A DNA stretch of 64,000 bases, from contig JADGBE010000003.1 of the NCBI GenBank assembly GCA_015231615.1, forward strand, positions 1 through 64,000, in the 5' to 3' direction. Positions 59,053 through 64,000 of this stretch are shown here, piece by piece. The DNA comes from Desulfamplus sp. (lineage in GTDB: Bacteria; Desulfobacterota; Desulfobacteria; Desulfobacterales; Desulfobacteraceae). How positions within the stretch are numbered: position 1 is the stretch's first letter; every line of letters begins with the position of its first letter. The notes beneath the pieces are model-generated. The model saw nothing but the letters and a program-made list of their open reading frames with translations. It was not told where the DNA came from and did not search any database. Both the position numbers and the translations under genes were made by a program.

Positions 59053-61803
59053 GTGAAAAGTAATAATTATAATCTAAGCAACGACATATTAACCATAAAA
59101 ACTAATTTTGGACACTATTCATTTAAGATAGAAGATATCGATCTGCTTGAAAATGCGGAACGTATTGTCAAACTTATGATTAGTGAGATGGATAAAGTTG
59201 ATACTAAACTTCATTCACGCAAGGAGAAATCAGGGCAGTATGCAAGGCTTCTCCTTGCCAATCTTAATATTTGTGAAAAATATATACGGCTTGAAGATAA
59301 ATACATAGCTTTGACCAAAGAGCTTAAAAGTATAAAAAATGAAGTGGTAGAAGCTCCTGTCTTATCTGAGCCTATAATTTTGAACCAATTAGAACCAACA
59401 CAATTACTACCAAAAGAACCTGAACTTACTGCTCAATCTTTAGCGTTAAAACCAAAACCAGAGTTAGCCATCCCGCCTGTTTTACATGACTCTACAGTTG
59501 TAGAAGTTAAGCCAATGTTAGCCACACCACTTGTTTTACATGACTCTACAGTTGTAGAAGTTAAGCCAATAGAATTAACACCAAAATCTGAAGATGTAAT
59601 TTTGCAACCAAAATCTGAAGATGTAATTTTACGATCAGAGTCCGAAGATGTAATTTTGCAATCAAAATCCGAAGGTGTGATTTTACGACCAGAATCTGAA
59701 GATGTAATTTTGCAACCAAAATCTGAAGGTGTTATTCTGCAACCAGAATCGGAAGATGTAATTTTGCAATCAGAATCAGATGAAATGGAAACTGAAGATG
59801 CAGTGCAACATCTCCCTTTAAACTCTGATACTACAAGATATGCATATAAGGCTAATAAGTCTGCTATAGCTAATTGGAAACTAAAGCACTCGTATCTTTC
59901 TTTAAAAAGAAAAGCTATGGAAAGAATTATGCAGGCAAGAATTCAATCACAATCAAGTGATGAAAATTTAGATAGAGTTGAGACTTTACAAGCAATTGAA
60001 TCATCTCAAGTATTCCAGCAACCCGCCTTAGTTGAAAAGATTGAACCAGTAATTAAGCACGAGCCAACATACACAATTAAACAGCCTGAAATTAATGACT
60101 ATCAATATACTAAAATAGTCGAGCAACCTCCTTTAGTTGAAAAGATTGAACCAGTAATTAAACACGAACCAATACACACGGTTAAACAGCCTGAAATTGA
60201 TGACTATCAATATACGAAAATAATCCAATCACCCCCTTTAGTTGAAAAGATTGAACCAGTAATTAAGCACGAACCAACATACACAATTAAACAGCCTGAA
60301 ATTACTGACTATCAATGTATGAATAAACTCAATATTGCTAAACCCAAGATATACCGTAAAGGGGAATTTCAACTTCCTAACCTTTCATTTCTCAAAAATA
60401 TAAGCAGAAAAACAGAAGTAGATCACCACAGTATAAGAAGAGATGCGGAGCTTCTTGAGAAAAAACTTGGCTATTTCGGCATAAAAGGCGAGGTTATGGG
60501 GGTTTCACCAGGACCTGTTATCACCACATTTGAATACAGACCTGAACCCGGCATCAAAATTAGCAAAATCGTAAACCTTGCTGATGATCTTGCCCTTGCT
60601 CTAAGTGCTTTTAGTATCAGAATTGTTGCCCCGATCCCGGGAAAAGATGTTATGGGCATTGAGATTCCAAATATCAAAAAGAGTTTGGTGCCATTTATTG
60701 ATATTGTTAGTTCAGAAGATTTTATGAATAGCAAATCAAAACTGCCCATTTGTCTTGGAAAAGATATTATTGGTAATCCTGTAGTTGTTGAGCTTGATAA
60801 GATGCCACATCTGCTCATTGCTGGGGCAACTGGGACTGGAAAGAGTGTTGGGTTAAATGCCATGATTACAAGTATTTTGTACAAATCAACACCTGAAGAG
60901 GTAAGATTTCTCATGGTTGATCCAAAAAGGATAGAGCTTTCATTTTACAATGATATTCCTCATCTTCTAACGCCAGTCATAACTGACATGAAAAAAGCTA
61001 CAATTGCACTTCAGTGGTTAGTAAGAGAGATGGATCGCAGATACACCTTGCTTGCCAAATCTCAGGTTAGGCACATTGAGCAATATAACCAAAAAATAAA
61101 AAAGAATTTAATTGGTTCGGGTGATAATCCGTTAGATACTGAAGAGCCTGAACAGCTTCCATATATTGTAGTAATAATTGATGAGCTTGCAGACCTTATG
61201 ATGACTGCATCACGAGATATTGAATTTTCTTTGACTCGGCTTGCCCAGATGGCAAGAGCTGCTGGCATTCATCTAATCCTTGCTACACAAAGACCATCAG
61301 TAGATGTTTTGACAGGAATCATCAAAGCAAATTTCCCAACAAGAATTTCATTTCAGGTCTCTTCAAAGACAGACTCCAGAACAATTATTGATGCCAACGG
61401 TGCTGAGACCCTTCTTGGCAATGGAGATATGTTATTTGTGCCTCCTGGTACAGCAAGACTCACACGAGTTCACGGCACATATTTATCAGAAGAAGAACTT
61501 ATGGAGATAACCACGTTTTTAAAATCTCAAGGTAAACCAGAGTATGTTCTTGATGTTATCACAGAGACAGACGAAGAGCCAACGCAAGAGACTATGGATG
61601 ATGATTATGACGATAAGTATAACGAAGCTCTTGAGTTTGTAGTAGCTACAAAACAGGCATCTATTTCGGGGATTCAGAGGGCACTTAGGGTAGGATACAA
61701 TAGAGCTGCAAGAATCATTGACATTATGGAAAAAAGAGGAATTGTTGGACCTTCAGATGGAGTAAAACCCAGAAGGGTTATTGTAGAAAATATTGAGTAT
61801 TAA
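59053..61803 (+). CDS. FtsK/SpoIIIE-type DNA translocase lacking N-terminal TM helices; ZapA-like N-terminal domain; C-terminal FtsK gamma winged helix
   Basis: GATGTGKSVGLNAMITSIL, RFLMVDPKRIELSFYNDIPHLLTPVITD, ATQRPSVDVLTGIIKANFPTRISFQVSSKTDSRTI, gamma domain RALRVGYNRAARIIDIMEKRGIVGP; GTG start with an in-frame TAA at 59029-59031. Confidence 0.92.
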   Translation: MKSNNYNLSNDILTIKTNFGHYSFKIEDIDLLENAERIVKLMISEMDKVDTKLHSRKEKSGQYARLLLANLNICEKYIRLEDKYIALTKELKSIKNEVVEAPVLSEPIILNQLEPTQLLPKEPELTAQSLALKPKPELAIPPVLHDSTVVEVKPMLATPLVLHDSTVVEVKPIELTPKSEDVILQPKSEDVILRSESEDVILQSKSEGVILRPESEDVILQPKSEGVILQPESEDVILQSESDEMETEDAVQHLPLNSDTTRYAYKANKSAIANWKLKHSYLSLKRKAMERIMQARIQSQSSDENLDRVETLQAIESSQVFQQPALVEKIEPVIKHEPTYTIKQPEINDYQYTKIVEQPPLVEKIEPVIKHEPIHTVKQPEIDDYQYTKIIQSPPLVEKIEPVIKHEPTYTIKQPEITDYQCMNKLNIAKPKIYRKGEFQLPNLSFLKNISRKTEVDHHSIRRDAELLEKKLGYFGIKGEVMGVSPGPVITTFEYRPEPGIKISKIVNLADDLALALSAFSIRIVAPIPGKDVMGIEIPNIKKSLVPFIDIVSSEDFMNSKSKLPICLGKDIIGNPVVVELDKMPHLLIAGATGTGKSVGLNAMITSILYKSTPEEVRFLMVDPKRIELSFYNDIPHLLTPVITDMKKATIALQWLVREMDRRYTLLAKSQVRHIEQYNQKIKKNLIGSGDNPLDTEEPEQLPYIVVIIDELADLMMTASRDIEFSLTRLAQMARAAGIHLILATQRPSVDVLTGIIKANFPTRISFQVSSKTDSRTIIDANGAETLLGNGDMLFVPPGTARLTRVHGTYLSEEELMEITTFLKSQGKPEYVLDVITETDEEPTQETMDDDYDDKYNEALEFVVATKQASISGIQRALRVGYNRAARIIDIMEKRGIVGPSDGVKPRRVIVENIEY
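59587..59775. repeat. 27-bp in-frame tandem repeat, 7 units (SEDVILQPK) in the FtsK-type gene
   Basis: SEDVILQPK/SEDVILRSE/SEDVILQSK/SEGVILRPE/SEDVILQPK/SEGVILQPE/SEDVILQSE. Confidence 0.92.
60022..60336. repeat. 105-bp in-frame tandem repeat, 3 units (PPLVEKIEPVIKHEPTYTIKQPEINDYQYTKIVEQ)
   Basis: Copies begin at 60022, 60127 and 60232. Confidence 0.9.
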
Positions 61804-61866
61804 CAAAAAATGGTTGGATTTTCGTTGTCCCTAAATCCAACCATTTGTAAGCGGAAACAGATAGTA

Positions 61867-63480
61867 TTATTTTTTTTCAGTCTCTTTAATAGCGTCTTCT
61901 TCTTTGATATTTTTCCCTTTTTCAACCTCATCAATCACATCATCTTTAACAACTTCATCTTTTGGGGAATCTAAATTGTTAAGCAGCTCAGAGTGATCTA
62001 ACAGATCAGATTTTTGCTCTTCTATTGGTATTTCCTCTTCACTATCAAGTGTTCTGGAAGGAATTGCGATAGTTGCGTCTTTTATGATTCCTTGAGCAGC
62101 ATTAACATTTTGAATATATTGAGAAATTATATCTTTATCAGCAGGTTTTGATATAAATTCAGATGCTTTGTTAATATAAAGGTTAATCATATTAAAGTTA
62201 AATGGAGAACCTTCCTTTATAAAGGCGTCTGCCTTATCAAGATAGTAATTAAAAGGTATTGGAAATATCTCCTCTTGATTGTATGAAGATTTAATAGCAT
62301 CAGAAATATCAAGCCCTTCGAGAAAGGCAAGTTTGCTTCTGCTCGTTGGGGTAAAATCTCCCTGCCAGATTTCCAAACCTTGTCTTGTGTCGCATAGATA
62401 ATATTTTTTATTATTATCAAAACTTGATTTGACAATAATGGCTGCAAAGATAATAAAGCATATTATGGCGGCTTTTATTGGAGATGGAATTTTATTATTA
62501 TAGTCATCGCAACAGCAATTATTGCTTATATTTTGCCTATTTTTTAAATCTTTGAGTTCGGCTTTTACAGATTCAGCAGCCTCTTTTGCGGCGATTGCTC
62601 TTATTTTATTATGAATCTCTTTAGTTCGCTGTTCAGCTAATCGTTTCTCTTCTGCAATGCGTTTTTCCTCAGCAACTCTTGCCTCTTCAGCTAACCTTTT
62701 TTCCTCTGCAATACGCTTTTCTTCAGCAATTCTTGCCTCTTCTTCTAACCTTTTTTCTTCTGCAATACGTTTTTCTTCTGCAATTCTTGCCTCTTCGGCT
62801 AACCTTTTTTCTTCTGCAATACGTTTCTCTTCAGCAATGCGTTTTTCCTCAGCGATTCTTGCCTCTTCGGCTAAACGTTTCTCTTCTGCAATTCTTGCCT
62901 CTTCAGCTAACCTTTTTTCTTCTGCAATACGTTTTTCTTCAGCAATTTTTGCCTCTTCAGCTAATTTTTTTTCTTCTGCAATACGCTTTTCCTCTGCAAT
63001 TCTTGCCTCTTCGGCTAATCGTTTTTCCTCAGCAATTCTTGCCTCTTCAGCTAACCGTTTCTCTTCAGCAATACGCTTTTCCTCAGCGATTATTCTTGCC
63101 TCTTCGGCTAATCGTTTTTCTTCAGCAATTCTTGCCTCTTCGGCTAACCTCTTCTCTTCTGCAATGCGGTTTTCTTCAGCAATTCTTGCCTCTTCAGCTA
63201 ACCGTTTCTCTTCTGCAATACGCTTTTCCTCAGCGATTATTCTTGCCTCTTCGGCTAAACGTTTCTCTTCTGCAATGCGTTTTTCCTCAGCGATTTTTGC
63301 TGCATCATCTTCATGAACTAAAGAAGGGGCGGGTTCTGCTACAAAAAGTATTTCTGACGTTTTTTCAATATGTTGTCCACCTTTAGATTTAGATTGTGGT
63401 GTTTTGTTTGTATTTGTTTTTTGGTCATCTTGCCCAGTTGTATTTTTTTTCTTGGTATTCTTTCTCTTTGTTGTTGCCAT
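61867..63480 (-). CDS. Single-TM protein with long charged (AEEKRI/AEEARL)n helical repeat at the N-side and a C-side domain
   Basis: About 240 aa of 6-residue AEE(K/A)R(I/L) repeats, then TM AAIICFIIFAAIIV, then a non-repetitive C-terminus with an acidic tail. Confidence 0.8.
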   Translation of the reverse strand: MATTKRKNTKKKNTTGQDDQKTNTNKTPQSKSKGGQHIEKTSEILFVAEPAPSLVHEDDAAKIAEEKRIAEEKRLAEEARIIAEEKRIAEEKRLAEEARIAEENRIAEEKRLAEEARIAEEKRLAEEARIIAEEKRIAEEKRLAEEARIAEEKRLAEEARIAEEKRIAEEKKLAEEAKIAEEKRIAEEKRLAEEARIAEEKRLAEEARIAEEKRIAEEKRIAEEKRLAEEARIAEEKRIAEEKRLEEEARIAEEKRIAEEKRLAEEARVAEEKRIAEEKRLAEQRTKEIHNKIRAIAAKEAAESVKAELKDLKNRQNISNNCCCDDYNNKIPSPIKAAIICFIIFAAIIVKSSFDNNKKYYLCDTRQGLEIWQGDFTPTSRSKLAFLEGLDISDAIKSSYNQEEIFPIPFNYYLDKADAFIKEGSPFNFNMINLYINKASEFISKPADKDIISQYIQNVNAAQGIIKDATIAIPSRTLDSEEEIPIEEQKSDLLDHSELLNNLDSPKDEVVKDDVIDEVEKGKNIKEEDAIKETEKK

Positions 63481-63621
63481 ATTTCCTCTTTATATGTAGA
63501 GTTTGATAGTTTATTTTACATAAATCATTATTCATATATTTAAAATTCGCAAAACATATATACAATAATTGTTTTCTTGTAAAACACTTTGTTAATTCAG
63601 CTTTTAAGGGAATTTCTAATT

Positions 63622-64000
63622 GTGCAAAGATTAAGCGAAATAATCAGAAAACGTAAGGAATTTGCCATTGCATTTTCAGGTGGAGTGGACAGCACATTTC
63701 TTGCTGCATTAGCCAAAAATGTGTGTAACGATGAGGTAGTTGCTATAACTGCAGATTCAAATTTTTATCCACGAGAAGAGCTAAAGAGTGCTATTAAAAT
63801 TGCGGAGCTTATTGGTATTAAACATTTTATAGTTAAAGTAGATTTGATGGCGGACTCAAACATTATTATCAACTCTAAAGATAGATGCTATTTTTGCAAA
63901 AAAAGGGTTTTTAATGCTATAAAACACAAAGCAATGGAGCTTGGATTTGAAACACTTGCCCATGGTGCCAATATAGATGATTTTCAAGATTATCGACCGG
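63622..64000 (+). CDS. larE: Partial (3' truncated by window) LarE-type ATP-dependent sulfur transferase
   Basis: GTG start; FAIAFSGGVDSTFLAALAK PP-loop; DRCYFCKKRVFNAIKHKAMELGFETLAHGANIDDFQDYRP; not in the ORF track because it runs off the end. Confidence 0.88.
   Translation, partial: MQRLSEIIRKRKEFAIAFSGGVDSTFLAALAKNVCNDEVVAITADSNFYPREELKSAIKIAELIGIKHFIVKVDLMADSNIIINSKDRCYFCKKRVFNAIKHKAMELGFETLAHGANIDDFQDYRP

Noticed and set aside
62657-63386. Two long plus-strand ORFs (62657-63316, 62679-63386) opposite the charged-repeat gene
   Set aside because: They are antisense mirror translations of the 18-bp repeat (FSSAILASSAN..., LLLQYVFL...); the minus-strand gene explains the region.

Overview
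This 64 kb AT-rich window is a mostly chromosomal, gene-dense bacterial segment. Gene content and order suggest a low-GC Desulfobacterota-like organism (inference only; no search was run). It holds about 45 supportable protein genes and one tRNA-Thr(CGT). The housekeeping backbone includes glnS, rplM-rpsI, ruvCAB, tolQRAB-pal-cpoB, groES-groEL, hflKC, mfd, nadE, motAB, ppdK and an FtsK-type translocase. No prophage, transposase, CRISPR array or rRNA was seen. The less ordinary points are: (1) an FtsK-type translocase with no transmembrane N-terminus, carrying instead a ZapA-like N-terminal domain and a repeat-filled linker; (2) a VWA protein followed by histidine kinase, lipoprotein and sigma54-type response regulator genes in a QseE-QseG-QseF (GlrK-GlrR)-like order, where the regulator has an altered GAFTGA motif; (3) a translationally coupled DNA methyltransferase / PD-(D/E)XK nuclease pair; (4) a solo PilB/GspE-type ATPase with an MshEN-like N-terminus and a C-terminal cyclic-nucleotide-binding domain; (5) a 30-aa COX24/AURKAIP1-like basic protein with a TTG start, absent from the ORF track; (6) Ser/Asn/Thr/Asp-rich or tandem-repeat insertions in several otherwise conserved proteins (Mfd, KamA, TolQ, HflC, an ABC-F protein, an MttB-like protein, the histidine kinase, FtsK); (7) intergenic tandem repeats and palindromes. 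All family calls come from reading motifs by eye.
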